Source: Whitmania pigra (lineage: Eukaryota; Annelida; Clitellata; Hirudinida; Haemopidae). From it: a stretch of DNA of 64,000 nucleotides. Within the stretch, counting starts at the first letter, position 1. Every line of letters starts with the position of its first letter. The notes beneath the pieces are model-generated. The model had not been told where the DNA came from. It made no database searches and worked only from the letters and a program-made list of their open reading frames with translations. The translations under genes were made by a program, and so were the position numbers. Positions 55,078-64,000 of this stretch are shown here, one piece after another. The DNA lies in contig JAJTWR010000448.1 in NCBI GenBank assembly GCA_021613335.1, positions 257,501 through 321,500 on the forward strand, given 5' to 3'.

Positions 55078-55206
55078 GGGACGATCATTTCATCATTTTC
55101 CAAGGAGGGGGAACCCTCGCAAAACATGTGGAGATGACCTTTTTTGGGTCTGGTCCAAAGTCAGAGGGCCGTTTCCACCTGCCCCCCACAAATTACGTCC
55201 CTCAGA
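55078..55206. mobile_element. small CAGGGACG element
   Basis: Left CAGGGACGATCATTTCATCA, right ACAAATTACGTCCCTCAG, with G/C runs inside (AAGGAGGGGGAACCCTC; CACCTGCCCCCCAC). The termini match in inverse over about 8 bp. Confidence 0.5.
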
Positions 55207-55885
55207 ATCATCAGTAAACAAGTTCTCACCAACTCTCGTGCCAGTTTACTGCTATATTTACTAATAAAATTTAATACTTGAACTTCGCATTTATGTTTTT
55301 GAATGTAGTTAGCGCTGCCGTTATGCGACACTGTCGTTTACACAGCTCTCATGGCATGTCTTTACTCGATAATGAATGGTGACTTATTATTATTATTATC
55401 ATTATTATTATTATTATTATTATTATATGTTGGTATATTATTTATATTATGGATCCAGGCCGAACGATGAAATGATTTGCTGATATTGAAATTGAGGTGA
55501 GGGCCTTCAAATCCAGAAAAAAACAAATCTTAGTTGATTGTATCTCTTGGCAATTGATGGCTGTAATGACAATTTCGTATGCTCCTATTAAACGACTAGG
55601 GTAGTGGCTGATTTTGTAAATAGCTTGGGTGAATGAGATTGCGAAAATTATTGCGATGAATTAAACATAAACACCCTGCTAACGATTTGTAAGCAGCCTG
55701 CTAGCCTTATTCAAATTTGCAATAATATTTGAATAAGTCTAATTTTAAAGATTTTAAAATAAATACATACATTTGGCAATTTATATAACGTGGCGACAAC
55801 TTATTCTATTGTTGCACTTTATAAAATAACTCTATAGTTTCACTTTTACACCCCGCAACAAGCAGTGCTTCGATTTAAACATAAA
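55207..55885. other. no gene seen; ATT microsatellite
   Basis: A (TTA)n tract at 55384-55428. The phrase AAACATAAACACCCTGCTA occurs at 55662 and again at 55876, a short duplicated segment. Confidence 0.5.
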
Positions 55886-55889
55886 CACC

Positions 55890-56480
55890 CTGCTAGAACT
55901 TAGAAACTCCTACCGCGGAGCTAACCGACAGGGAATCATCAGAGGAGTGCCCCCGTCATCAAACGTTTCGGCCCAAACTCCTGACGTTCTCGAGGGTGGG
56001 CCACACACCCGTTGATCAGGCGGGTGTCCCTGTCGGTGAAAACCCTACCTATCCGACTTCATCGTAACGCACCGCACGTTATATGGTTATCGATGAGATT
56101 CACGACGACCTATGCACATCGATTCCATATAATGCAAAGTGAGCGTTATAATTTCTTTGAAGCGGCCGCAGTCACTTAGAAATATACGCTCACCGGACGC
56201 GCGCATATATTGCCTCAAACGCTCAATCGCGTTTTTACGTCATTTGCGAATGCGCGAGTCAACAACTCAACAACCAAACCGCGATCTCTAGCAACGCTTA
56301 CGACCTCTCATCTCCCAAATCCAACACGATGCTGCCTCTGCAGCCTCCGACATTTTTATCATAGCCCTAGTTCTTTCCCGGCTCGATAAACCTATTTTAG
56401 TGAGGAACGTGTAGGCTGACTTACCAACCACTCGCCCCAACTTCAATGGGCATTAGCGTTACTCGAAACCCGCTCACCTC
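55890..56480. other. GC-rich island with strong inverted repeats
   Basis: Base composition changes abruptly from the AT-rich surroundings. CCGACAGGGA (55925-55934) pairs perfectly with TCCCTGTCGG (56027-56036). Inside lie the hairpins GGCCCA/TGGGCC (55970-55975, 55997-56002) and ACACCCG/CGGGTGT (56005-56011, 56021-56027). AGGAGT (55943-55948) could pair with ACTCCT in the loop of the first hairpin. No reading frame of note. It may be a retroelement 5' leader or a structured RNA. Confidence 0.5.
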
Positions 56481-56503
56481 TAGTCTTATACAAGTTAATA
56501 TCC

Positions 56504-56740
56504 GGTAAAACCGTTCGAGACGGACGCACACATTTTAATGAGATGCTAAGAAAAAATAAAGCTCCACCCCAAGACAAATTAAGCTCCGCCTAAAATGAGT
56601 AAAAGTGAATCCGCAATATATGTTAAGTCAGTTACATAGAAGTCTCTAATAAGGTTTTATTAAAATTTTGGAAATACTTGACGTCTTACATCAGCAATTG
56701 AGTGTTTAGTGTTTATGCTTTGCCTAACTATGGACAAGCA
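56504..56740 (+). mobile_element. GGTAAAACCGT-family element, copy 3 (one end)
   Basis: GGTAAAACCGTTCGAGACGG and then AAAGCTCCACCCC, AAGCTCCGCCTAAAATGAG, ATAGAAGTCTCTAATAAGG, GGAAATACTTGACGTC. The same order runs inverted at 29740-29958. No partner end is found before the LINE that follows. Confidence 0.8.
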
Positions 56741-56759
56741 CGTACAGGGAGCCGAAAAA

Positions 56760-57808
56760 AGCATGCAATCAAATCAACTGTCAGACATTTGAATATTAAT
56801 TTGTAAACAAAATGTCAGCCAATCAGCATGCATCACCACCGATATACCGCTTTTAGTATTAACGACGAAAGGAGTTCGCTGACAGCACAGGCCTCAAATA
56901 AATTCATGGGTCCCAAAAATTCAGGAAGGTGTTTTATTTCTTCAACAAAAAAACAAAAACAAAAACATATTTCAACATTATTCCCATGTGAATTTTGGAT
57001 CAATAACCACAGACTGTCGAGAGTTGGCACGATCCGAGATCTGGGAGTGCTTATTGATTCCTCCCTCAAATTCGTCCATCACATCGACAACATCACCAGG
57101 AAAGCAGCCATAATATCCAAATTGATTCTTGCATCTTTTTCCTCTAGAGACCCAGATATCCTTAAAAAAGCATTTTGTACTTACGTTAGACCAATATTGG
57201 AATACAGCTCTCCCGTTTGGAATCCTCATAAAAAACTACTCATTGACAGAATAGAGAAAATTCAAAAAAGGTACACAAAGGCCATTCCCACACTTGCCCA
57301 TTATCCATATCTACAAAGACTAAAGACACTTAAACTACCATCATTGGAAAAGCGTCGACTACTGGCCAATCTCACTCTCTGTTACAAGCTACAAAATGGC
57401 TTTATCCACAGCAACATTTCCACTACTCTTATTAGATCAACTTACACTAGGACCAGAGGCCATAACCACAAACTCAGGACAAGAAAATCCCAATGTGAAA
57501 TATCCAAACACTTTTTCTCTAACCGCATTGTCCGATCCTGGAACTCTCTGCCAGCTCATATCGTCAATTCCTCAACAACAAACCGATTTAATTCTGAAAT
57601 CTGTAAACTAAATCTTAATCCCTACCTCAGGCTCCAAGAACTTTAAAAATTTATTACCTCCTATTAAACTTTTTCTCCTCGCTTTCGATTTCTCAAACTA
57701 GATCTGCCCGAGCGGTGATGAACTTAGTTTTCGCGTTTAAGTTTATTTTTCGATCGTGTTAGAGGCTTCGGCCCTTCGTTCGTGTCTTTAAATAAATAAA
57801 TAAATAAA
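56760..57808 (+). mobile_element. CR1/Jockey-like LINE 3' end
   Basis: An intact frame (to a TAA at 57644-57646) encodes the post-RT region: GTIRDLGVLIDSSLKFVHHI, DILKKAFCTYVRPILEYSSP, VWNPHKK, RIEKIQKRYTKAIPTLAHYP and HFFSNRIVRSWNSLPAHIVN. The 3' UTR ends in four or five TAAA units (57789-57808). The frame at 5' is joined to unrelated sequence, so the start is a truncation point and not a real start codon. Confidence 0.9.
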
Positions 57809-57849
57809 AGATTAAAAATACTTGTCCCAGGGGAATACTATCGTGCATA

Positions 57850-59990
57850 CGAATGTTCAAAATCGATGAACGAATTGTTTCCTCCTGCTTCATAATCGTG
57901 ATCAGTTGAGAGTTTTGTTGATATTATTTCTACATTGCCCCCCAGAGTTTCCAATATTCTGTCTTGTTCTGCCTTTGTGGGTTTTAGTATTGATCTCCTT
58001 AAATCTCGTTTGCGCTTTTTAGTAGATCTGAAAAATCTTTGAGGTGTAATTTTTTTGTTATGAGGTTCATTTCTCGTTTTTATTTGACCTGTGGTATCTT
58101 CAGCACTGCATCCAACTTTGTCATGTGATCAACAGCAGTCTTGGCATTAGAAAGGCCACTGTCAATTGACTGCAGCACTGATGCAAGTAATACATGGAAG
58201 CGTGATTTCAGTTCATCTAGACTGGGTTGACGATCCTTGGCTATTAATTTGTTGACAATAGCCCGAGTTTCCTCTTCATTGAAATAATTGATTTCCACAC
58301 TGTTAATTACATTAATTACTTCTGGTCTATGCATACGAGCAACTAAATGAATATGTTTGCATATTGTAGTGCGCAGCCCGCTGTCAAGGCATTGAACGTT
58401 TGAATGTATGAATGCAAATGTTGCACTCTGAACACTGCAACGAACAAGTCAATTCTTCACGAGGCAGAGTGCACCGAACTACATTGTATACTGTGTCAGC
58501 ATTGCCTGCCACCGAGTATAATGAGTCCTGCTGTATTTCTTTACAACATGTGGGATCCACGCTCAAACTCCCTTTTATGTCTTTATCGTATTTCATGATG
58601 ATATCTAGTGAGCTTGCCTTTGTTCATTTTTTTAAACCTGTCCATTAGCTTTGCATTTAAATATTTCAATAGTGCTTGGATACTTCTATCCAATCTTTTC
58701 ACTTTTCTACCCTAAACATTTAAATACAATGTCTGAGTTATTTGCTCATCCATTTTCGATTTGGTTATTGAGATTTGAATCATTTTACAGATGATTGAGA
58801 TTTGACCATGGAGATTCGATTTGAGATTTGCCCATCACTGCTCCAATTGCATCTTTTATGATTTCAAAAAAGACTTTCATTGTTATAAAGTCGACTTTGT
58901 TGCTGAAACAAAATGCAACTGGAAAGCCTTCCCCATGGTCACCAATGCACATGATTGTAGTTAATTGGAAGTCATATGCATTTAGACCATGGGTTGAATC
59001 AACACATATTGTTTTCATGGGTCCATAGAATTTTCTTGATCCAATCAGTTGGGCATCATCAGACAACACCATCACAAAGTCTTCTCTTGCTAGTCCATTT
59101 GAGTATTAGTCTCCTTGAAATTTGACATATCGAACAAGGTTTGATTTTGCATCTCTCATTAATTCAACCCAAGCAGCCACACTCTGTGCATCATTCTTAT
59201 GCAACACATATTTGTTAGATATTCCAAATTCGTTGCTTAATATTTCTTAGATCAGATCTGCTAATCTTTCATACTACTTTCATACTGTAGGAACATGTAG
59301 GATCTCCTCTTATTAACTCCAACACATCATCAAATGGTACACCAATGGACAACTTTGCCGCAATTTGAAGCCTTTCTTCTCTTCTCAAAAATATATGAGC
59401 AAGCTCATGTTTGTGCCCTCTATGTTCTTTAAAATAATAAGCTGTTACTTGCTCTGAAATGTCAATATAAATTAATCATTACATTTGAAATACAAACAAA
59501 GTAATAAACCCTGTTTGCCTGCACTAAAAATCTTTAAGCTAATTGCAGCAGGGCAAACATTTCCGATCTTGCAAGAACCCTGGATTTTAATGTAACGTTT
59601 CCTGCTAAGTAGTACTCTTCTGGTGCCACTTCTGTTGCAACAGTAGTTTCTTGTTATGTGATCTTTGTAATGGAAATCACCTCTTCTCCTCATAAATCTG
59701 GAACATGTCTCATCCTCTTCTTTTATTTTACAAATTTCAAATTCTATAGACACATAATACAACTGAGACAACTTTAGCAAAGAAAAAATAATAACTACCG
59801 CAAACCTGTTATTGAACTAAACGTTAACAAACTCTTAGTCCAGTCTTTTCTTAAGTTTGTTAACCTAGGTCTTTCAGAGGTTTCCTCCTTTTGTTCAACT
59901 GGAACTGCAAGCAGATGTTCATCTTGAACTAGACTGTTCAATAAAGCTGATTTCTGAATTGTCGAAACAACACTCACTTTCCCCATTGAT
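57850..59990 (-). mobile_element. MULE-type transposon with FAR1/ZSWIM-like transposase, decayed
   Basis: Minus-strand order: FAR1-like N-terminus (MGKVSVVSTIQKSAL; FHYKDHITRNYCCNRSG), FLRREERLQIAAKLSIGVPF with DDVLELIRGD, the MULE core (ICVDSTHGLNAYDFQLTTIM, GEGFPVAFCFSNK), a possible SWIM-type C/H stretch (CSLQCSECNICIHTF) and a basic C-terminus (TPQRFFRSTKKRKR). Several stops and frameshifts. Inside it lies the end of a hAT (58768-58839). No terminal repeats were identified. Confidence 0.78.
58768..58839 (+). mobile_element. hAT right-end fragment
   Basis: GAGATTTGAATCATTTTACA continues to GAGATTTGCCCATCACTG. This is the same right end as the hAT at 54949-55024, interrupting the MULE transposase frame. 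Confidence 0.85.
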
Positions 59991-60030
59991 ATTTATTTTA
60001 CGTCCCAAGGGAAGCTTTGGCAATTCTTTG

Positions 60031-60795
60031 TTTATTTATTTATTTGATTAAAGTCCGTTTCATAACTAGTATGATTTGGACTTGTCAGTTAGTGTTAGTT
60101 ATTAAAAACTAATAATATGTATTAGTGTAATAATAGGGATGAAATAATAATAAGTTAAATAAAGTTTAAATAAAAATCACTAAAGTAATTGACTCTGATT
60201 TTTGCAAATCCCTCTGCAGATGATGTCCACACTCGCTGGATTGCTAAGCAAGAAACTCATATCAGATAAACTTGTATTGAGTCTGATTTCTTTCCTCGGG
60301 GCAGATTGGGCCGGACATTCCATAAAGAAATGCTGCGCATTTTCATCTTCCTGAGGGCACGCCTTGCACTTTCCGTCTGGACGATGCTTTACAAAAGCAC
60401 ATTTTCCAACTTGGAGTCTGGAAATAAAGACCTCCTTCCTCCTTGAGGTACATTGGAACTTGCTCTCAGTCGACGCAAGTTTTTCTATGGTCTTTTAATG
60501 CTGGCTTCGCGGGTCTTCGTCCCATCTGGTTTGCCACTGTTGGATGATGTTGCGGGCCACTGACCTTTTGACATCCTTGATAGACGCTGGGATCCAGCGG
60601 TCTATCTGATCCTTTGCAGTGGCGGCTTTTGCCAGAGCATCGGCCTTCTCATTGCCAGGCATTCCAACGTAACCAGTAACCCAGACGAGCGTGACCTTTC
60701 TGCCGCTCTCCTGGATATCTGAAATTAGAAACTGGGTTTTCTTAATGTCAAGAGCATCATTATTGCAATCCTTTAGTGCCTCTAAAGCACTAAGC
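60031..60795 (-). mobile_element. LINE with RNase H domain, 3' end (partner LINE of the SINE)
   Basis: The minus frame gives LSALEALKDCNNDALDIKKT, VTLVWVTGYVGMPGNEKADA and LAKAATAKDQ, an RNase H domain (the usual WVPGHxGxxGNExAD with H changed to Y), then a C-rich end and the 3' tail AAATCATACTAGTTATGAAA with CGGACTTTAATC and TAAA repeats. RNase H plus such a tail fits I/R1-like LINEs. The 5' side is cut at 60795 by another element, so the RT is missing. Confidence 0.88.
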
Positions 60796-61033
60796 CAGGG
60801 GTGGGCAACCGCCACCATTTTTTTCTGGCACGCGAAACTATCTTCTGCAATCCTTCATTTATCAACATTTTACCCATTAAATGCGCCTCCCGTTAAATGA
60901 CCCTCGCCAAGGGAAATGCTGTTTTCGATGAATGACGTCACGTTGTGAACGTTGTACTGCGCCAGCCGCGAGCGTGAGTCAGGACGTGGACTCCTATATA
61001 TATATACATCAGGACTGCCAACCGTATTCGAGC
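60796..61033 (+). mobile_element. hAT-like terminus
   Basis: CAGGGGTGGGCAACCGCCAC followed by TTCTGGCACGCGAAAC, a terminus type known from hAT elements. No second end in the window. Confidence 0.5.
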
Positions 61034-61115
61034 TATACATCGGGAGGCCATGCATCTCTATATGAAACTAGCGTATTTCAGATATTTTATAGAAAATTGT
61101 AAAACAACACCATGT

Positions 61116-62183
61116 TTAGCTTTTTAATTTTTTAATCTTTCCTTGAATACTTTTATAATTTACATTAGAATTAGTTTTAACCAAATTTTTACTCAAACAA
61201 CTGAATAAAGATTTACATAGTAGAAAATTAAGTTCATGATCAAAATCACAATAGTTTGAATAAGATGTGATTAAATCAATTTCATTTAAACACCTTACTG
61301 TAATCTTTTCAAATAACAACATATGGTTTTTTGAGAGCATGAATTTATCAAAAAGTTGTTTATTATTCTTTAATTCTGTAAAAACTTTATAAGAATGCAA
61401 ACACACTGTCCAAGCAAATTCTGTTGGTTTTGTTAATCCACCATGATCAATTTGATTTAAAAAATTTAAAACATCAGAATTTACTTGTAATTCATTATCT
61501 AAATCTTGATTGTCAATTAAATAAAGGGAACAAGATTTACATTTTGTGGTGTTGCAAACCGATCTAACTACTGCACCACAAACATATGCCAATGTTGTCA
61601 AGTAATCATTAGTTATGGATGTGTTGAACTCTAAAGAATCAGCGATATCATTGGCCAGGGCTTCTAGCTCATCATCTTTTTCATCCGTTGGAATTACAAA
61701 ATTTTCTATTTCCTCGAAGCCAGAAAATTTTAAAAGTGACATTGCTCTAATCTTTTTGTCACTCTCCAAAACCTGTCTGCAGGATACATAATAATTTCCT
61801 CCAGACAACTGCCTGATCCAACCAAATCTTGTTTCAATAGAGTCTGATTGGATGCTCCCCAACAAAACATAATTGAGCTGAAGATTGTCAAGCAAATACT
61901 TGCAGCAACCTATTAGACCTGAAGTTGTTTGTTTAAGTGCAGAAAATGCTGATTTACTATAAGAATATAACAAAAAACATGTGATAATTACATTTGGGGA
62001 ATAACTATGAGCATGCTTTTTTGTTTTCAATAATGTTAATTGTTCCCTAACAAAGTTGAGCTTTTTATCATCATAACTGTTATCTAGATTTATTACATCT
62101 TCAATGCTATTGATGACATTTTCAAGTGTCACTTCAGATATAGTTTTATCATCACCAAGCCAAAAATTCAAACGAGACATCAA
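61116..62183 (-). CDS. P-element/THAP9-like transposase, C-terminal part
   Basis: 355 codons without a stop. The diagnostic block is NYVLLGSIQSDSIETRFGWI, RQLSGGNYYVSCRQVLESDK, KIRAMSL, i.e. the QSDxIExRFGxxRQLSGGNY motif of P-element transposases. Upstream on the same strand (to about 62410) further pieces such as SIPYMTKIYAKNGLEPILEK belong to it but are separated by stops. The THAP DNA-binding domain and GTP-binding part are not seen. It may be a truncated but recently active copy. Confidence 0.85.
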   Translation of the reverse strand: MMSRLNFWLGDDKTISEVTLENVINSIEDVINLDNSYDDKKLNFVREQLTLLKTKKHAHSYSPNVIITCFLLYSYSKSAFSALKQTTSGLIGCCKYLLDNLQLNYVLLGSIQSDSIETRFGWIRQLSGGNYYVSCRQVLESDKKIRAMSLLKFSGFEEIENFVIPTDEKDDELEALANDIADSLEFNTSITNDYLTTLAYVCGAVVRSVCNTTKCKSCSLYLIDNQDLDNELQVNSDVLNFLNQIDHGGLTKPTEFAWTVCLHSYKVFTELKNNKQLFDKFMLSKNHMLLFEKITVRCLNEIDLITSYSNYCDFDHELNFLLCKSLFSCLSKNLVKTNSNVNYKSIQGKIKKLKS

Positions 62184-62674
62184 GTTTAAAACATCAGAAA
62201 TTTTTTAACTTTTTTCTTTAACTAAATCACAACATTTTCTTTTTGGAATCTCTTTGCTATTAATAAACAAAGTGCAAGTATTTCCATATTTCCATGGGAG
62301 AAAAGTTTTCTCGAGGATTGGCTCTAACCCATTTTTGGCATAAATCTTTGTCATGTAGGGGATACTTGTGAAGACTTTATTATGAAGATGTTATTTTTTT
62401 AAAAATCGTCTTTGTCGTATCCAGATCTACATCCGTATATGGAACATTTATAACCTATATTATCTGTTGATATTTAAAATATAATAGTTACAAATCTTAA
62501 ATCACTTAAATTTTGTTATTGAAATGTTTATTCAATGTATATCGATTAGTATAATTAAGAAATGAAATGAGCTCTATGTTACAAACCTTTTTGATAAGAT
62601 GTATGATGTATAGTCCAATGTATGATGTGTAAATCCACAAAATTCAAAAGACCGGTTTTAAAACAGTTTGTTAA

Positions 62675-62735
62675 ATAAATCACCATCACCATAATAATAA
62701 ATAAACGATAGATACAACTGCATCAGTTGATTGAT
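62675..62735. repeat. single minisatellite unit (type A)
   Basis: ATAAATCACCATCACCATAA, TAAATAAACGATAGATACAA and CTGCATCAGTTGAT are identical to type-A units of the array at 18672-19935. It lies within the P-like element, about 90 bp from its right inverted repeat. Confidence 0.95.
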
Positions 62736-62927
62736 CATATATTTCAGTTGTACAGCGAATGCGAAACAAAGGAAGAATGAAACAATGCACGCTTGTTTTT
62801 AGCCTGTCAAGTGTACAGCTATGGGCATGGCCTCCCGATGTATATCGGCGAAACTTTTAGGCTTAGGTTGACAGTCCTGGTATACATTTAGGAGTCCATG
62901 GGATAGCCGACTATTTTTGTATTTACT

Positions 62928-63338
62928 TTAATTAAAAACTATTGTTCTCAAAAAATTGGTTGGCACGCAGAAGAATTTTGTGTTAGAGATTTTACCGGTT
63001 TTGGCACGCTCGCGCAAAAATGTTTGAAACATGTCCAAAATGCCTCTGTTCACGCGCTTTCCCCACAAGTCCAGTTTGGCTTTAAATGCAGCTACTTTGT
63101 CTGCCAAGTGTATCATTTTTTTTGGTAAGTTAATCGTTATTCTTAAAATGTTACAAAATTAGACTCAATAATTTTACCGAACACACTAAGAAAAAGATGG
63201 CAGCGGTTGTTCTCAAGCCCTACAAACTATTTTAATTTTTTTAATGAAATGGAAATAATTTATTGTTTCTTGGGCGGCCCGGTACCATTTGATTCACGGA
63301 CTGGTACCGGTCCGCGGACCGGGGGTTGAGAACCACTG
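62928..63338 (-). mobile_element. hAT deletion derivative (ZBED5/FAM200-like), copy 3
   Basis: Terminus CAGTGGTTCTCAACCCCCGG read inward from 63338, with GGTACCGGTCC motifs as in copy 1. It is joined to a short transposase piece (HLADKVAAFKAKLDLWGKRV then NRGILDMFQTF). It sits inside the Gypsy pol frame. Confidence 0.85.
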
Positions 63339-63344
63339 ATCTAT

Positions 63345-64000
63345 AATATCCAATCATGCCAATAAAGCGTCGTAAACCTGCATAGTCTTTCGGTTTAGGG
63401 AAATCGACGATGGCTTGTGTGTTATCTTCAGGTGGTGATATCCCAGTCGAAGATAGTCTATGGCCTAGAAACACAACAGAGCTCTGAGCAAACATACATT
63501 TACTGACATTGATCCGGAGATGGTTTTCCTCCATCCGCTGAAAGACAGTTCTGAGGTGTTGTATATGCTCATGCTCATTGTTTGAGGCTAACAAGATATC
63601 GTCAATATACACAAAAACAAATGGCAAGTCTTGAAAAGTTTCATTCATGAATCTTTGGAATGTTTGAGTTGCATTTCTGAGACCGAATGGCATGCGAGTA
63701 AATTCAAACAAACCAAAAGGAGTTGTAACGGCTGTCTTTGGGATGTCATCTGGATGAATGGGGATGTTGTAATATTCCTTCACCAAATCTAATTTGCTAA
63801 ATACTGAACTGCCACCAAGTCGGCTTGTCACGTCAGAAATTCTTGGCAGAGGATATCTGTCAGGTTTGGTGACACTGTTGAGTTTCCGATAATCTCTACA
63901 GGGCCGCCATTGGTTGTCCTTTTTTGGAACCATGTGAAGTGGGCTGGAATAAGAACTTTTAGATTGTCGAACAATCCCAGCCTTTAAGAGCATTGCGAAT
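63345..64000 (-). pseudogene. Gypsy reverse transcriptase, continues past window
   Basis: The minus frame from 63993 gives SSYSSPLHMVPKKDNQWRPC, RDYRKLNSVTKPDRYPLPRI, FSKLDLVKEYYNIPI, TPFGLFEFTRMPFGLRNATQ and the catalytic FVYIDDILLAS, then KCMFAQSSVVFLGHRLS and LRRFIGMIGYY. The catalytic YIDD is intact. It breaks where the hAT derivative inserted. The 5' part is beyond the window. This is a different Gypsy lineage from the one at 45.6-48.5 kb. Confidence 0.93.

Larger units (their letters stand above)
61034..62844 (-). mobile_element. P-like element bounded by a 20-bp inverted repeat
   Basis: TATACATCGGGAGGCCATGC at 61034-61053 is exactly inverted at 62825-62844. Between them lies a P-element-type transposase on the minus strand and, near the far end, one unit of the minisatellite. 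An 8-bp target duplication is not visible, so the true ends might lie slightly outside. Confidence 0.65.

Noticed and set aside
55890..56060. hammerhead or HDV-like ribozyme
   Set aside because: CTGATGA and GAAAC occur on the minus strand but not in a workable order with stems, and no P3 or catalytic C context fits an HDV fold.

Overview
This is an AT-rich eukaryotic (metazoan) window in which a few host genes or single host exons sit in a dense, nested field of transposable elements. The animal origin is supported by an importin-13 reading frame, a spliced secreted tyrosinase, a CCDC85 coiled-coil gene, and exons recognisable as talin, a DDX11/CHL1-type helicase, DGCR6 and a reprolysin (M12B) metalloprotease. 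Introns are short and GT-AG. I cannot name the species; an invertebrate such as a lophotrochozoan or cnidarian would fit.

Layout. 1-2.3 kb: 3' three quarters of IPO13 in one uninterrupted exon. 2.3-6.5 kb: LINE and hAT debris with isolated exons of talin (-), DDX11 (+) and DGCR6 (-). 6.6-7.9 kb: a roughly 175-bp satellite. 9.4-12.9 kb: a MITE and a nearly full-length hAT with two stop codons. 13.4-16.2 kb: an element with about 100-bp inverted termini (GGTAAAACCGT family). 17-20 kb: Tc1 relic and a 1.26-kb minisatellite. 21.0-22.5 kb: the tyrosinase gene (-). 23-32.9 kb: Helitron, SINE, Tigger and hAT relics, the CCDC85 gene (-), a second GGTAAAACCGT element carrying a C48-protease remnant, and a Tc1 interrupted by an LTR that is itself interrupted by a SINE. 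33.6-36 kb: R2/NeSL-like and CR1-like LINE pieces. 36.6-39.4 kb: a young LTR element that encodes only a Gag with an N-terminal SAP domain and carries a 265-bp internal inverted repeat. 39.6-44 kb: SINE and LINE insertions and possible exons. 44.3-48.5 kb: hAT relic and a 5' part of a Gypsy element (-). 48.8-49.5 kb: three metalloprotease exons (+). 53.0-55.0 kb: a hAT with perfect 8-bp target duplication. 55.9-56.5 kb: a GC-rich, hairpin-forming segment. 56.7-64 kb: CR1-like LINE, MULE, RNase H LINE, a P-like element and Gypsy pol.

Most of the biology here is parasite dynamics. The best-supported relationship is a SINE/LINE partnership: three tRNA-derived SINEs and six LINE-tail copies share the same 3' end, and at 39.6 kb a LINE tail and a SINE were inserted successively into the same target sequence. 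A second link is that a single unit of the 18.7-19.9 kb minisatellite also occurs inside the P-like element at 62.7 kb. The host exons do not form one pathway. Several are orphan exons without the rest of their gene, which suggests transposon-mediated gene-fragment capture, segmental duplication or very long introns.
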